A stretch of 32,063 nucleotides of DNA from Vibrio ichthyoenteri ATCC 700023. GTDB taxonomy: Bacteria; Pseudomonadota; Gammaproteobacteria; Enterobacterales; Vibrionaceae. The notes beneath the pieces were generated by a model that was given only the letters and a program-made list of their open reading frames with translations, did not search any database and had not been told where the DNA came from. Below are positions 23,825 to 32,063 of the stretch, one piece after another (the stretch's first letter is position 1; each line of letters starts with the position of its first letter). A program made the position numbers and the translations under genes. The DNA lies in NCBI RefSeq assembly GCF_000222605.1, contig NZ_AFWF01000273.1, positions 1-32,063 of the forward strand. Reading direction: 5' to 3'.

Positions 23825-25165
23825 GTGAAAAACACCATAGGTTTATATTGGTTTACGCAAGATCTTCGTATTGATGAAAACCCGCTTTTACAACGGGTCT
23901 CGCAAGAAGTGGAAACGCTTATTTGTCTTTACTGTGTGCCCAAAATGACGCGATTTCTCACCCACTATGCGCAAGAACGTCAATTTGGCGCAGCAAAAGC
24001 ACAGTTTGTAGCCCAATCAGTACACAACCTCAGTGAATCATTAAGCGCTTTACGTCAACGACTCTTGATCACAACTTCTGATCCCCATATCGCATTGCAC
24101 GGACTCATTAAACGCCATGCTGTAACCCACTTATATTGCGACCATTTCGTCGGCAGCGATGAGCGAGATGTCTTACAGCGCCTTGATGAAGAATTCCCAT
24201 CACTCATTGTGACACAAGATAATATGCGTAACCTTTACCACGAGGCTGACTTGCCTTTTGAACTAGAGGCACTGCCCGCAACATTTACCCAGTTTCGCAA
24301 GCAAATCGAAGCGCAACAAAAACCATCCACCAGTACAAAAGTCACTCACTTACCTCCCCCTTTAGAATTACAATTTGAAGATACATTTTCTGCATTGAAT
24401 GACGATCTGCCCGTGCTTTTTCCCGGAGGAGAGCACGCCGGAATAGCGCATTGCCAACGCTATTTCTCCTCCTCTCTGCCACAGCACTACAAGCAAACTC
24501 GTAACGAATTAGATGGCATGGATTATTCAACCAAGCTATCACCTTGGCTGGCGATGGGCTGCTTGTCGCCGCGCACTGTGCTTGCCATGCTGGCAGAACA
24601 CGAAGGTCAATACGGCGCCAACGAGTCAACCTATTGGATCTATTTTGAATTGCTGTGGCGCGAATATTTTTATTGGTCCGCACTGAAACATGGCGCAACT
24701 TTATTCCACTTTTCAGGCAATAAAACCACAGCCCCTCTCACCAGCTTTTATGCGCAACGATTTGTGCAATGGAAGCGAGGAGAGACGCCTTTCCCCATCG
24801 TCAATGCGTGTATGCACCAACTCAATCAAACCGGCTATATGTCCAATCGCGGGCGACAGATCGTAGCCAGTTGTTTGATCCATGAACTGCAACTTGATTG
24901 GCGTTATGGCGCCGCTTATTTTGAAACTCAGTTAGTTGATTATGATGTCGCATCAAATTGGGGAAATTGGCAATACCTTGCAGGGGTGGGGGCCGATCCA
25001 CGAGGTTCAAGACGCTTTGATCTCAACAAACAAACGCAGCAATATGATGCTAATTCTTCCTTTATTGAACGCTGGCAGGGGCGCTGTGCCCACGCGCAAG
25101 TTGATAGTGTCGATATGGTCGATTGGCCTATCGTGACCCCAAAGGGTAACGAGGAGTTTAATTGA
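23825..25165 (+). CDS. DASH-family cryptochrome
   Basis: A 446-residue photolyase-superfamily flavoprotein of the Cry-DASH type, which binds FAD and usually a folate antenna and repairs cyclobutane dimers in single-stranded or looped DNA. The N-terminal Rossmann domain begins TIGLYWFTQDLRIDENPLL. The FAD-binding helical domain has TKLSPWLAMGCLSPR, NESTYWIYFELLWREYFYW (split at the middle), MSNRGRQIVASCL and the DASH-typical NWGNWQYLAGVGADPRG. The start is a GTG with a poor Shine-Dalgarno sequence; no better start was found. It is the first gene of a tight cluster with the Fe-S photolyase and an SDR. Confidence 0.94.
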   Translation: MKNTIGLYWFTQDLRIDENPLLQRVSQEVETLICLYCVPKMTRFLTHYAQERQFGAAKAQFVAQSVHNLSESLSALRQRLLITTSDPHIALHGLIKRHAVTHLYCDHFVGSDERDVLQRLDEEFPSLIVTQDNMRNLYHEADLPFELEALPATFTQFRKQIEAQQKPSTSTKVTHLPPPLELQFEDTFSALNDDLPVLFPGGEHAGIAHCQRYFSSSLPQHYKQTRNELDGMDYSTKLSPWLAMGCLSPRTVLAMLAEHEGQYGANESTYWIYFELLWREYFYWSALKHGATLFHFSGNKTTAPLTSFYAQRFVQWKRGETPFPIVNACMHQLNQTGYMSNRGRQIVASCLIHELQLDWRYGAAYFETQLVDYDVASNWGNWQYLAGVGADPRGSRRFDLNKQTQQYDANSSFIERWQGRCAHAQVDSVDMVDWPIVTPKGNEEFN

Positions 25166-26754
25166 TGCACTACACTCGAGTACGACTTATCTTGGGCGAC
25201 CAACTTAACGCCCAACACCGTTGGTTTGAACAGGTTGATGAGAGCACCTTATATTTGATCGCAGAGCTGCATCAAGAAGCCAGCTATGCACCCCATCACA
25301 TTCAAAAAGTGTGTGCTTTTTTTCTTGCTATGGCGGCATTTGCCAATGAGCGACAACAAGAGGGTCACCATGTCCTGCATTTGACCTTAGATGACACCCA
25401 GCACTTCACCGATCTGAGTGCATTGATTAGCTACTATGTCGCCGAAGTGAATGCCACTATTTTTGAATACCAACGCCCCGATGAGTACCGATTGCTCGCG
25501 CAGTTGGCCAACCTGCAACTTGCTCCGCTAACCAAGAGCGACAGGCTGTCACCGCCGGCCGACACCGACAGTGTCACGACAAATTGTGTCGACAGCGAAC
25601 ATTTCATGCTGCCATTTACGGAAATAGAGCAGCAATTCCCAGCAAAGAAACACATCATGATGGAACACTTTTATCGCCGCATGCGAAAACGTTTCAACAT
25701 CATGATTCAAGACGGTAAGCCCGAAGGCGGAAAATGGAATTTTGATGCCAGTAATCGCAATAAATTCAAACCTCAAGATATCGAACAGCTTCCGCAACCA
25801 TTGCAGTTTGGCACTGATACCCTAGACGTCATTCAGCGCATAAAACGACATAACATCACCACGATTGGATCGATTGGAGAGCAACTAATTTGGCCGATTA
25901 ACCGCGTCCAAAGCCTCTCTTTACTGGCCTATTTTTGTCAGGTTTGCTTACCTTTGTTTGGCCGCTTTCAAGATGCGATGACACAAGAGCATAACGCCAA
26001 GTGGAGCTTGTACCATAGCCGTCTTTCTTTTTCTCTCAATAGTAAACTGCTCAGCCCTGCTGAAGTGATTGATGCCGCGCTCAAAGCCTATCGCCACCGT
26101 CCCGACATCGATATCGCACAAGTAGAAGGCTTTGTGCGCCAAATACTCGGTTGGCGCGAATATATCCGAGCCGTCTACTGGGCCAATATGCCCAACTACC
26201 AAACCTTAAACGCACTGGATGCCAGCCAAGCTTTACCTCACTACTTTTGGCATGGTGAAACCAAAATGTCGTGCTTACATCACGCGATTACGCAGTCGCT
26301 CGAGTACAGTTATGCCCATCATATTCAACGCTTAATGGTGACGGGCAACTTCTGCTTAATTACCGAAATAGCCCCCGATCAAGTCGAGCAATGGTATCTG
26401 GGGATTTACATTGATGCGATTGAATGGGTCGAGATGCCCAACACTCGCGGAATGGCGCTGTTTGCCGATGGTGGCATCGTCGGAACCAAACCTTATGCGG
26501 CGAGCGGTTCTTACATCAATAAAATGAGCGACTACTGCAAAGGATGCCATTACAACGTTAAACAGCGCAGTGGCGAAGGTGCATGCCCTTTAAATAGCCT
26601 CTACTGGCGTTTCATGCAGAAACATCGCCAGCGTTTAGCCAACAATCCACGCATTGGCATGATCTATCGCTCTTGGGATCGCACCGATCCGCAAGTGCAA
26701 GATGAGATCTTACTTACCGCCGAGCGATACATGCAAAATATTGAGGAGCTTTAG
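25165..26754 (+). CDS. Fe-S bacterial cryptochrome/(6-4) photolyase (PhrB-like, DPRP family)
   Basis: A 529-residue member of the deoxyribodipyrimidine photolyase-related family. These enzymes bind FAD, a lumazine antenna and a 4Fe-4S cluster, and repair (6-4) photoproducts. Diagnostic features are FEYQRPDEYRL in the N-terminal domain, VEGFVRQILGWREYIR, and WVEMPNTRGMALFADGG. Four cysteines (370, 458, 461 and 474) show spacings of 88, 3 and 13, identical to the cluster ligands of Agrobacterium PhrB (350, 438, 441, 454). The ATG overlaps the preceding stop as TGATG, with GAGGAG eight bases upstream, so it is translationally coupled to the cryptochrome gene. Confidence 0.93.
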   Translation: MHYTRVRLILGDQLNAQHRWFEQVDESTLYLIAELHQEASYAPHHIQKVCAFFLAMAAFANERQQEGHHVLHLTLDDTQHFTDLSALISYYVAEVNATIFEYQRPDEYRLLAQLANLQLAPLTKSDRLSPPADTDSVTTNCVDSEHFMLPFTEIEQQFPAKKHIMMEHFYRRMRKRFNIMIQDGKPEGGKWNFDASNRNKFKPQDIEQLPQPLQFGTDTLDVIQRIKRHNITTIGSIGEQLIWPINRVQSLSLLAYFCQVCLPLFGRFQDAMTQEHNAKWSLYHSRLSFSLNSKLLSPAEVIDAALKAYRHRPDIDIAQVEGFVRQILGWREYIRAVYWANMPNYQTLNALDASQALPHYFWHGETKMSCLHHAITQSLEYSYAHHIQRLMVTGNFCLITEIAPDQVEQWYLGIYIDAIEWVEMPNTRGMALFADGGIVGTKPYAASGSYINKMSDYCKGCHYNVKQRSGEGACPLNSLYWRFMQKHRQRLANNPRIGMIYRSWDRTDPQVQDEILLTAERYMQNIEEL

Positions 26755-26759
26755 CTTTG

Positions 26760-27467
26760 ATGGAGATATTAATCGTTGGAGGGAATGGCGGGATCGGTTT
26801 TGCTATGGTGCGCGAGTTACTCACCAGATACCAAGGTGCACTCGTTCACGCCACCTACCGCCATGTTCAGCCCAAATACCAACATGATCGGCTGCAATGG
26901 CATCAACTCGATGTTACTGAAGAAGCGCAAATCGCGGCATTGAGTGCCCAGTTCACGCAGCTAGATTGGTTAGTGAATTGCGTCGGTATGCTGCATACCC
27001 CAACCAAGGGGCCAGAAAAGAATCTGGCATCGGTAAACAGTGATTTCTTTTTACAAACGATCTCAGTCAATACTTTGCCTACCTTACTGCTTGCCAAATA
27101 TTTTTCACCAAGATTAAAACCAAGCCTAGCACCTAAATTAGCGACAATTTCTGCCCGTGTCGGTAGCATTGAAGACAATCGCCTTGGCGGTTGGTACAGC
27201 TATCGAGCCTCCAAAGCCGCGCTCAACATGCTTCTTAAAACCATCGCGATAGAATGGCAACGTACCATGATACATGGCGCGGTACTTTCATTACATCCGG
27301 GCACCACCGACACGCCACTTTCAGCTCCTTTTCAGGCCAATGTACCGCAAGGAAAACTGTTTAAATCACAGCGTGTGGCCTGCGATTTGATTGGGTTGAT
27401 TGAAGCGGTAACCCCGCAGCAAAGTGGCGCGTTTTGGGCTTACAATGGTGAGGTAATACCTTGGTAA
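26760..27467 (+). CDS. SDR-family oxidoreductase (C-factor/CsgA-like) linked to photolyases
   Basis: A 235-residue short-chain dehydrogenase. The nucleotide-binding motif is VGGNGGIG near residues 6-13, followed by NCVG in place of the usual NNAG, an active-site Tyr and Lys in YSYRASK, and HPGTTDTPLS, typical of the CsgA/C-factor-like group. The substrate is unknown. The gene begins five bases after the Fe-S photolyase stop. Two starts are possible: TTG at 26757 (GAGGAG eight bases upstream) or ATG at 26760. Its place in this cluster suggests a light-stress role, perhaps with quinone or lipid aldehydes (speculative). Confidence 0.88.
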   Translation: MEILIVGGNGGIGFAMVRELLTRYQGALVHATYRHVQPKYQHDRLQWHQLDVTEEAQIAALSAQFTQLDWLVNCVGMLHTPTKGPEKNLASVNSDFFLQTISVNTLPTLLLAKYFSPRLKPSLAPKLATISARVGSIEDNRLGGWYSYRASKAALNMLLKTIAIEWQRTMIHGAVLSLHPGTTDTPLSAPFQANVPQGKLFKSQRVACDLIGLIEAVTPQQSGAFWAYNGEVIPW

Positions 27468-27529
27468 ATAGGTTGGCGGTCGATGTAGTTGCCAGAGAGG
27501 CTTGGATTAAAAATGGGATAATGGCTCTG

Positions 27530-27679
27530 TTAAGGCAGCGCTGAGTTTTTCGATCGGCGACAGCGCTGCGAGCAATACACCACCTCTGCCCAGTTGCGTT
27601 GCCACTTGTTACGCCAAGAAAACGGCCGCTGACACACTGGACAAATTTTAGTGGGAAGATCCGCTTTAAACCCCTTCAT
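27530..27679 (-). CDS. DUF2256 zinc-ribbon-like small protein
   Basis: A 49-residue basic protein. It has a CxxC knuckle (Cys13, Cys16 in KICPVCQRPFSWR) and a second pair (Cys36, Cys40 in YCSQRCRR), which should bind Zn2+. The pattern is that of DUF2256, whose genes often neighbour cryptochrome/photolyase genes; its molecular role is unknown. The ATG at 27679 gives the usual family length. A longer frame reaching 27784 would add 35 residues without family similarity. It is convergent with the SDR gene, 62 bases away. Confidence 0.85.
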   Translation of the reverse strand: MKGFKADLPTKICPVCQRPFSWRNKWQRNWAEVVYCSQRCRRSKNSALP

Positions 27680-27988
27680 GTTCTCTTGAGCCTCTAGTGC
27701 TTTATTACTTAGTGCATTTACTGTGATTACAAAGCTTGTATTGCATAAAGGTAGCCCAACCGACACCATTTGACGAAATAACAACCGACCGAGCTCACCA
27801 ATATCACCTTTCCAGAGCGATAAGATAGAAATAACAGTAACTCAAGAGTAGAGTCTGCACATATTGCCCCTCTCGAACTAATTTCATCGAGAATACAGCA
27901 CAATAATGCCGAGATAAGTGAATATCGCAGAATTTACGATGTGTTCGGCGATTCGAATAATGTTTTTAATTTTTGATATGACACGAGT

Positions 27989-29251
27989 ATGAAAGTAAGA
28001 CTTGAAGTAAACCAACTCCATGTTGGCCACTATGTGTATCTACCACTCAAATGGGGGCAGCACCCTTTCTTACTCAACTCGTTTAAAATTAAGAATGATG
28101 AACAGCTAAACATCATCAAGCAACTTGGGATAAAAACCATCACCATTAATGCGCTGAAAAGTGATGTGCATGAACAACCCGATGAATCACTCACTCACGA
28201 CAGTGCGCCTGAAAATGAGACTGTAAGCTCAAGCGAGCTTATCGCTCAAGACTCTTTGCAAGAAATGTGGTTAAAGAAGCACGACAGCTGCGAGCAATTT
28301 ACAGCGATTGAAGACCGTATTCACCGCTCTAAAGAGGCATTTGCCAACACCCTTAATGATGTTCAAGAGATCTTTGACCTCGACAAGCTGAACGAAAACC
28401 CCAGCGTGAGTAAATCCGTCGCCATCGTAAATTTTCTCTACAAAAACATTAGCAGTGAAAGCGGCAGCGCGATTCATTTAATGAACGATTCCGTTGGCTA
28501 CAATCGGCTCCATTACCACTCGCTCAATGTCTCTTTACTCGCGGTATTGATCTGTCAGGCGAAAGGCTTTACCCCTAAGCAGTGCCAATTAGTGGCGTTT
28601 TCCGCGTTGTATCATGATATTGGTAAAGTTCAACTGCCGGTCAGTTTGCTCGCCAAGCCAGCACCACTAGAAGAATATGACCAAAAGCGGCTTTGCTCTC
28701 ATGTCGAGAAAAGCCTCAAAATGAGTGCCAAGATCCCTAAATTCCCAGAAGCCGCGTTAAAGTTAATTGGGCAACATCACGAGCTCAATGACGGTTCAGG
28801 CTATCCAAATAGGTTAAACCAAGATGAGATTCATCAGCTCTCGCGAGTGCTCATTTTAGCCAATGCCTATGACAACTTATGTAATAGCGTAAATAGCCAA
28901 CTTAGCCCTCATAGCGCGCTGACCCACTTGTACAATAAATGCCGTGGGCAACATGATGTGAAAGACATTATGGCGTTAATTAGCGTTGTTGGCGTTTATC
29001 CGCCAGGCACCATTGTTGAGCTCTCTGACCATCAAATTGGGGTGGTGATTTCCACCAACAAAGAGACACGCCTCAGCCCATACATCTTGATCTATGATCA
29101 AAATGTGCCTCGCGCCCAAGCGGCCATCATCAATATTGCTGAATTTGGTTTGAGCATCACCAATGTCTTGGACAGCAAAGAGCTCACTCTCGATCAGTAT
29201 CACTACTTGAATCCGTCAGCACAATCGACCTACTTTATTGATGTTGAGTAA
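27989..29251 (+). CDS. HD-GYP domain c-di-GMP phosphodiesterase with N-terminal DUF3391
   Basis: A 420-residue cytoplasmic protein. Residues 1 to about 130 form a DUF3391 domain (MKVRLEVNQLHVGHYVYLPLKW at the start). The HD-GYP domain follows, with the HD pair His209-Asp210 in LYHDIGK and HHELNDGSGYP at 263-273, so the catalytic metal residues and GYP are intact. It should hydrolyse cyclic di-GMP and affect motility or biofilm. The C-terminal ~90 residues form the usual extension (VGVYPPGTIVELSDHQIGVV). The ribosome binding site is weak. It is a single gene with no obvious partner. Confidence 0.93.
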   Translation: MKVRLEVNQLHVGHYVYLPLKWGQHPFLLNSFKIKNDEQLNIIKQLGIKTITINALKSDVHEQPDESLTHDSAPENETVSSSELIAQDSLQEMWLKKHDSCEQFTAIEDRIHRSKEAFANTLNDVQEIFDLDKLNENPSVSKSVAIVNFLYKNISSESGSAIHLMNDSVGYNRLHYHSLNVSLLAVLICQAKGFTPKQCQLVAFSALYHDIGKVQLPVSLLAKPAPLEEYDQKRLCSHVEKSLKMSAKIPKFPEAALKLIGQHHELNDGSGYPNRLNQDEIHQLSRVLILANAYDNLCNSVNSQLSPHSALTHLYNKCRGQHDVKDIMALISVVGVYPPGTIVELSDHQIGVVISTNKETRLSPYILIYDQNVPRAQAAIINIAEFGLSITNVLDSKELTLDQYHYLNPSAQSTYFIDVE

Positions 29252-29312
29252 CTGCCGACTCTCAGCTGAAATCCATGAGGATGTGAGCGTTTGCGTTGCG
29301 GAGCACTACTCA

Positions 29313-30209
29313 CTAGGCAAATAAATTGGCGATGAGAAAATCCATCAACGTGCGTATCTTCTTATTGTGTTGAACGTCACGATGACAGGTTAAATATACC
29401 GGTAGTGAAGGAATCACAATACCGCAGTCGATTGGCGTAAGTTTCGCTTTCTTGGCAACCTCTGCATGCATAAATACAATCCCACCTCCATTTATCGCTA
29501 ACTCAACCATTAAAGGCATATTATCTGTTCGAAAATAGAGATCTTCATTTTTGATCGTCCAACCTAGCGCTGTCGCCCCTTCTTCCAACTGAGTATCACG
29601 ATCAAAACCTAACAACCTATGCTGAAAAAACGCTTCTGCCGTTGTCGGTGTTCCGGCTATTTTTAGATAAGAATCACTCGCATATGCACCAAGCTTGATG
29701 TCATACAGGTGCTTCATGATCAAATTCTGCTGCTGAGGACGAACCATCCTAATAGCAATATCCGCATCCCGTTTATCCAGACTGGTGATCTGATTAGTCA
29801 CCACAACTTGTACCTGTAATTTCGGGTAAAGATTCAGGAACTCCGGGAGAATAGAGGGCAAATAATATTGAGCAACCATCTCGTTAACCGACAGTCGCAC
29901 CGTTCCCGATAAGCTAATATCTTGCCCTTGAACAAGTCTTTGCAATTTATCAGCAGATGCCGCCATGTTGCGACATTCCTCAAGCAAGGTTTGCCCAAAA
30001 TCGGTTAGTACCAAGCCTTTTGTGCTTCGGTCAAACAAAGTACGACCCAATTGTTGTTCTAATGAAAAGAGCTGTCTGCTCAATGTTGGCTGGGAACTAC
30101 TTAAAACTTGGGCTGCTTTACTTAAACTACCGCATTCCGCTATCGCTAAAAAAAAATGCCAAGATCGCCAATCAATATCCATATTTGTATTTGTATAGCC
30201 ACCTTTCAT
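29313..30209 (-). CDS. LysR-family transcriptional regulator
   Basis: A 298-residue LysR protein with an N-terminal HTH (FFLAIAECGSLSKAAQVLSSSQPTLSRQ, about residues 19-46) and a C-terminal substrate-binding domain (SLSGTVRLSVNE onward). It is divergent from the MDR oxidoreductase gene 119 bases away, the usual layout for a LysR protein and its target. The start is uncertain: the ATG at 30209 has a weak Shine-Dalgarno sequence, and the ATG at 30182 (MDIDWRSWHFF) would match family N termini better but lacks one too. The inducer is unknown. Confidence 0.9.
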   Translation of the reverse strand: MKGGYTNTNMDIDWRSWHFFLAIAECGSLSKAAQVLSSSQPTLSRQLFSLEQQLGRTLFDRSTKGLVLTDFGQTLLEECRNMAASADKLQRLVQGQDISLSGTVRLSVNEMVAQYYLPSILPEFLNLYPKLQVQVVVTNQITSLDKRDADIAIRMVRPQQQNLIMKHLYDIKLGAYASDSYLKIAGTPTTAEAFFQHRLLGFDRDTQLEEGATALGWTIKNEDLYFRTDNMPLMVELAINGGGIVFMHAEVAKKAKLTPIDCGIVIPSLPVYLTCHRDVQHNKKIRTLMDFLIANLFA

Positions 30210-30328
30210 TTCTGGCCGTTCTTTGAACCATTTATAAATACTAAACTCACAGCGTTCGATTGTAAATCATCGTGAAATTTAATGTTCTCCATTGATTTAT
30301 AAGATTAATTTTCGAAGGAGTTAACTGA

Positions 30329-31387
30329 ATGCGACATAATGTGAGTGCTGTGGTCAATCAACATGGTGAGCCGCACTGCCTTGAGCTTCAAACAAAAAAT
30401 TTACAGCGTCTTGGCAATAAAGATGTGATCGTTAAAATTCTGATGGCAGGCGTTGGCTGGGCAGATATTATGGCTCGCAGAGGTGGCTACCCGATGGCAC
30501 CAAAACCACCTTTTATACCCGGATACGATTTTTCAGGAATCGTAGAAGAAGTCGGAAATCAGGTCTCGGAGTTTAAAGTTGGAGATTACGTTGTTGGTCT
30601 GAATCCCCAATTTGGGTGCTATTCCCAATATTTGTCTATCGCCGCTGATTTATTGGTTAAATTTCCCAAACATTTAGACCCAGCTCAAGTCTGTAGCCTC
30701 CCCCTCAATTATTTAACTGCATACTGCATGCTTTTCAATAAAGCCAATATTCAATCGCAGCAATCCATCTTGGTTCATTCTGCAGCAGGTGGTGTAGGCT
30801 CAGCATTAGTTCAACTAGCAAAAAGAGCTGGCGTTAAGGTTATAGGGACAACGTCTTCAAGTAAACGAGCGATGATAGACGCTCAGGGCGTAATCTCGGT
30901 TGACTACAAAACAGAGGATTTTGTTCAAGTCGTGAAAACGAAGTATCCCCAAGGTGTCGATGCGGCGTTTGACCCTATTGGAGGTAAGAATTTGAATAGA
31001 AGCTTTAGTGCGATAAAACAAGGTGGGATCGTAGTCAGTTACGGGTTTTCTGGGGGGCAATTCGGTGGGCTACTGAACATGATATCTGGCTCGATTCAGC
31101 TATGTATGCTTAATCTGATTCCCAACGGTAAAAATGCACTGTTTTGTGCGCTGCCATCTGAGGTTAACAATAACAAACAATGGTACCGAAAGGCGCTCAG
31201 TTCTCTAATTGTCATGCTCGATAGAAAAGAAATCGAGCCAATCGTTTCTCATATCGTTCCTTTAGATAAGGCGCATCAAGCACACGCATTATTGGAGAGT
31301 GGTAACACAATCGGGAAAGTGGTCATTCAATGTACCGACCTTCCTTCCAAATACCAATCAAGTAAAAAATTAGACAGCAATAATTAA
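30329..31387 (+). CDS. MDR-family NAD(P)H:quinone oxidoreductase / zinc-independent alcohol dehydrogenase-like
   Basis: A 352-residue medium-chain dehydrogenase/reductase. It has the GroES-like N-terminal part (FIPGYDFSGIVEEVG at about 62-76) and a Rossmann nucleotide-binding motif HSAAGGVGSALVQLA at about 150-164. The catalytic-zinc Cys/His pattern of true alcohol dehydrogenases is absent, which favours the quinone oxidoreductase or enone reductase branch; the substrate is unknown. AAGGAG lies eight bases before the ATG. It is probably controlled by the divergent LysR protein. The C-terminal tail is Ser/Lys/Asn-rich. Confidence 0.9.
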   Translation: MRHNVSAVVNQHGEPHCLELQTKNLQRLGNKDVIVKILMAGVGWADIMARRGGYPMAPKPPFIPGYDFSGIVEEVGNQVSEFKVGDYVVGLNPQFGCYSQYLSIAADLLVKFPKHLDPAQVCSLPLNYLTAYCMLFNKANIQSQQSILVHSAAGGVGSALVQLAKRAGVKVIGTTSSSKRAMIDAQGVISVDYKTEDFVQVVKTKYPQGVDAAFDPIGGKNLNRSFSAIKQGGIVVSYGFSGGQFGGLLNMISGSIQLCMLNLIPNGKNALFCALPSEVNNNKQWYRKALSSLIVMLDRKEIEPIVSHIVPLDKAHQAHALLESGNTIGKVVIQCTDLPSKYQSSKKLDSNN

Positions 31388-31491
31388 TCCCGTACTATAA
31401 AGCGAGCAAACGATATATCTACTCGCCAGCAAATATTTTTATGAGCAGAGTCTCTATCCGTAAACAACTCCAGCGGTCCCAAATCGAAAAT

Positions 31492-31525
31492 GCCCCGACA
31501 ACTTATTGAGTTATCGGGGCTTTTT
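31492..31525 (+). terminator. Intrinsic terminator after the MDR oxidoreductase
   Basis: An 11-bp stem with one mismatch (31492-31502 with 31510-31520) begins GCCCCGA and is followed by five T. It lies 105 bases after the oxidoreductase stop. Confidence 0.8.
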
Positions 31526-31828
31526 ACAATAAATGGCACGCCCTGCAGGAATAAAGTCAACTTTTCCATCATATTGAACAAGCATAGATATGTTTATATT
31601 TTTCTTTATTTTCAATGATAAAGGATCGTTCGTCGTTTTACTGAATTTACTTAAATATGCTGAATTTTGCTGATAATTGCGCTATTCGGCGTCACCAAAA
31701 CAGCTCCCCTTAACTTTCAAAATCAAACCACTTTGATATGGTCGTAACTCCATAATCATGGCAAAGCAGCTTAGTAGTTAAGGTACGATTGAATCGCTTG
31801 GTGATCACAACAATCTCAATCGCTTCAA
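31526..31828. other. Non-coding A/T-rich stretch
   Basis: No convincing gene or motif was seen here on either strand. A short minus-strand frame at 31384-31581 overlaps the terminator and has no recognisable features. Confidence 0.5.
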
Positions 31829-31854
31829 AACTCACTATTGGACAGAAGTGAGTT
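31829..31854 (-). terminator. Possible terminator of the gene at the right edge
   Basis: AACTCACT (31829-31836) pairs with AGTGAGTT (31847-31854) in a perfect 8-bp stem. On the minus strand it lies 25 bases after the stop at 31880, with a short T-run, so it may end the partial gene. Confidence 0.4.
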
Positions 31855-31879
31855 AACCGTCCCTTTATTTTCTAGCATT

Positions 31880-32062
31880 CTAGTTCAAGGTAACTCTATC
31901 TTGCACGAAAGATAGTCCTTCAGATGAAGATATTGAAGAAAAAATTTCAGTACAGTAACTCTCATCAAAGAAGGCTTTTGAGAAAGACTCTATTGCTTCA
32001 ATTAAAGACAGGAATAAGGCCTGCGATTTAATATCACCAATAACGCTATCCTGATCATCTAT
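31880..32062 (-). CDS. Unidentified partial CDS running off the right edge
   Basis: On the minus strand the frame is open from base 32062 to a TAG at 31880, giving the last 60 residues of a possible protein. It contains LFLSLIEAIESFSKAFFDE, then a Ser-rich stretch, and ends VQDRVTLN. The composition looks coding (amphipathic helix, acidic residues) but no family was recognised. A hairpin downstream supports a real gene end. Confidence 0.45.
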   Translation of the reverse strand: MDDQDSVIGDIKSQALFLSLIEAIESFSKAFFDESYCTEIFSSISSSEGLSFVQDRVTLN

Positions 32063-32063
32063 A

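Noticed and set aside
27680-27784. N-terminal extension of the DUF2256 protein
   Set aside because: Family members are about 50 residues and the extra 35 residues show no conservation pattern.
31384-31581. Minus-strand frame of 65 codons after the oxidoreductase
   Set aside because: It covers the oxidoreductase terminator hairpin and has no recognisable family feature.

Overview
The window looks like a chromosomal segment of a Vibrio or close relative (gamma-proteobacterium, moderate G+C). The reasons are its KdgR, KduD, BrnQ, DASH cryptochrome and DUF3391/HD-GYP proteins, the carbohydrate PTS loci, and the absence of phage or IS elements. No rRNA, tRNA, CRISPR array or transposase was recognised.

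Region 1 (1-9.6 kb) is an unsaturated-uronate catabolic island. It holds the 3' end of a TRAP large permease, an IclR regulator, a YhcH-family protein, KdgA, KdgK, YgjV, KduD, KdgR, a DUF2264 protein, an RpiB/LacAB-type isomerase resembling streptococcal DhuI, and a GH105/GH88 unsaturated uronyl hydrolase. Region 2 (9.6-13.1 kb) is a mannose-family PTS (IIA, IID, IIC, IIB) led by a DeoR regulator. Together these could import unsaturated disaccharides, release the 4-deoxy uronate, and convert it through DK-II, KDG and KDPG to pyruvate and glyceraldehyde 3-phosphate. No canonical KduI is present. The DhuI-like protein probably replaces it, and two import routes (TRAP and PTS) sit side by side.

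Region 3 (13.7-21.3 kb) is an frv-like locus: an FrvR-like PRD/EIIA regulator, an FrvX-like M42 peptidase, an M24 aminopeptidase broken by a frameshift, a lactose/cellobiose-family PTS (IIC and IIB divergent from IIA), and a PatB/MalY C-S lyase. A PTS combined with peptidases and a C-S lyase suggests uptake of a sugar-linked or thio-conjugated amino acid or peptide. This is the least described system in the window.

Region 4 (21.4-23.6 kb) has brnQ behind an apparent Leu/Ile transcription attenuator (leader peptide plus three competing hairpins), and a small acidic CxxC protein. Region 5 (23.8-27.7 kb) is a light-related cluster: DASH cryptochrome, an Fe-S (6-4)-photolyase-type protein, an SDR, and a DUF2256 zinc-ribbon protein. 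Region 6 (28-32 kb) has an HD-GYP c-di-GMP phosphodiesterase, a LysR regulator divergent from an MDR quinone oxidoreductase, and an unidentified gene running off the right edge.

Regulatory DNA is unusually readable. There are two KdgR-like boxes between kduD and kdgR, a three-copy decamer upstream of the DeoR gene with a second copy pair near a CRP-like site, paired palindromes between the PTS IIB and IIA genes, and several intrinsic terminators. Many start codons were moved from the longest reading frame to an internal ATG with a better ribosome binding site; these choices are noted per gene.
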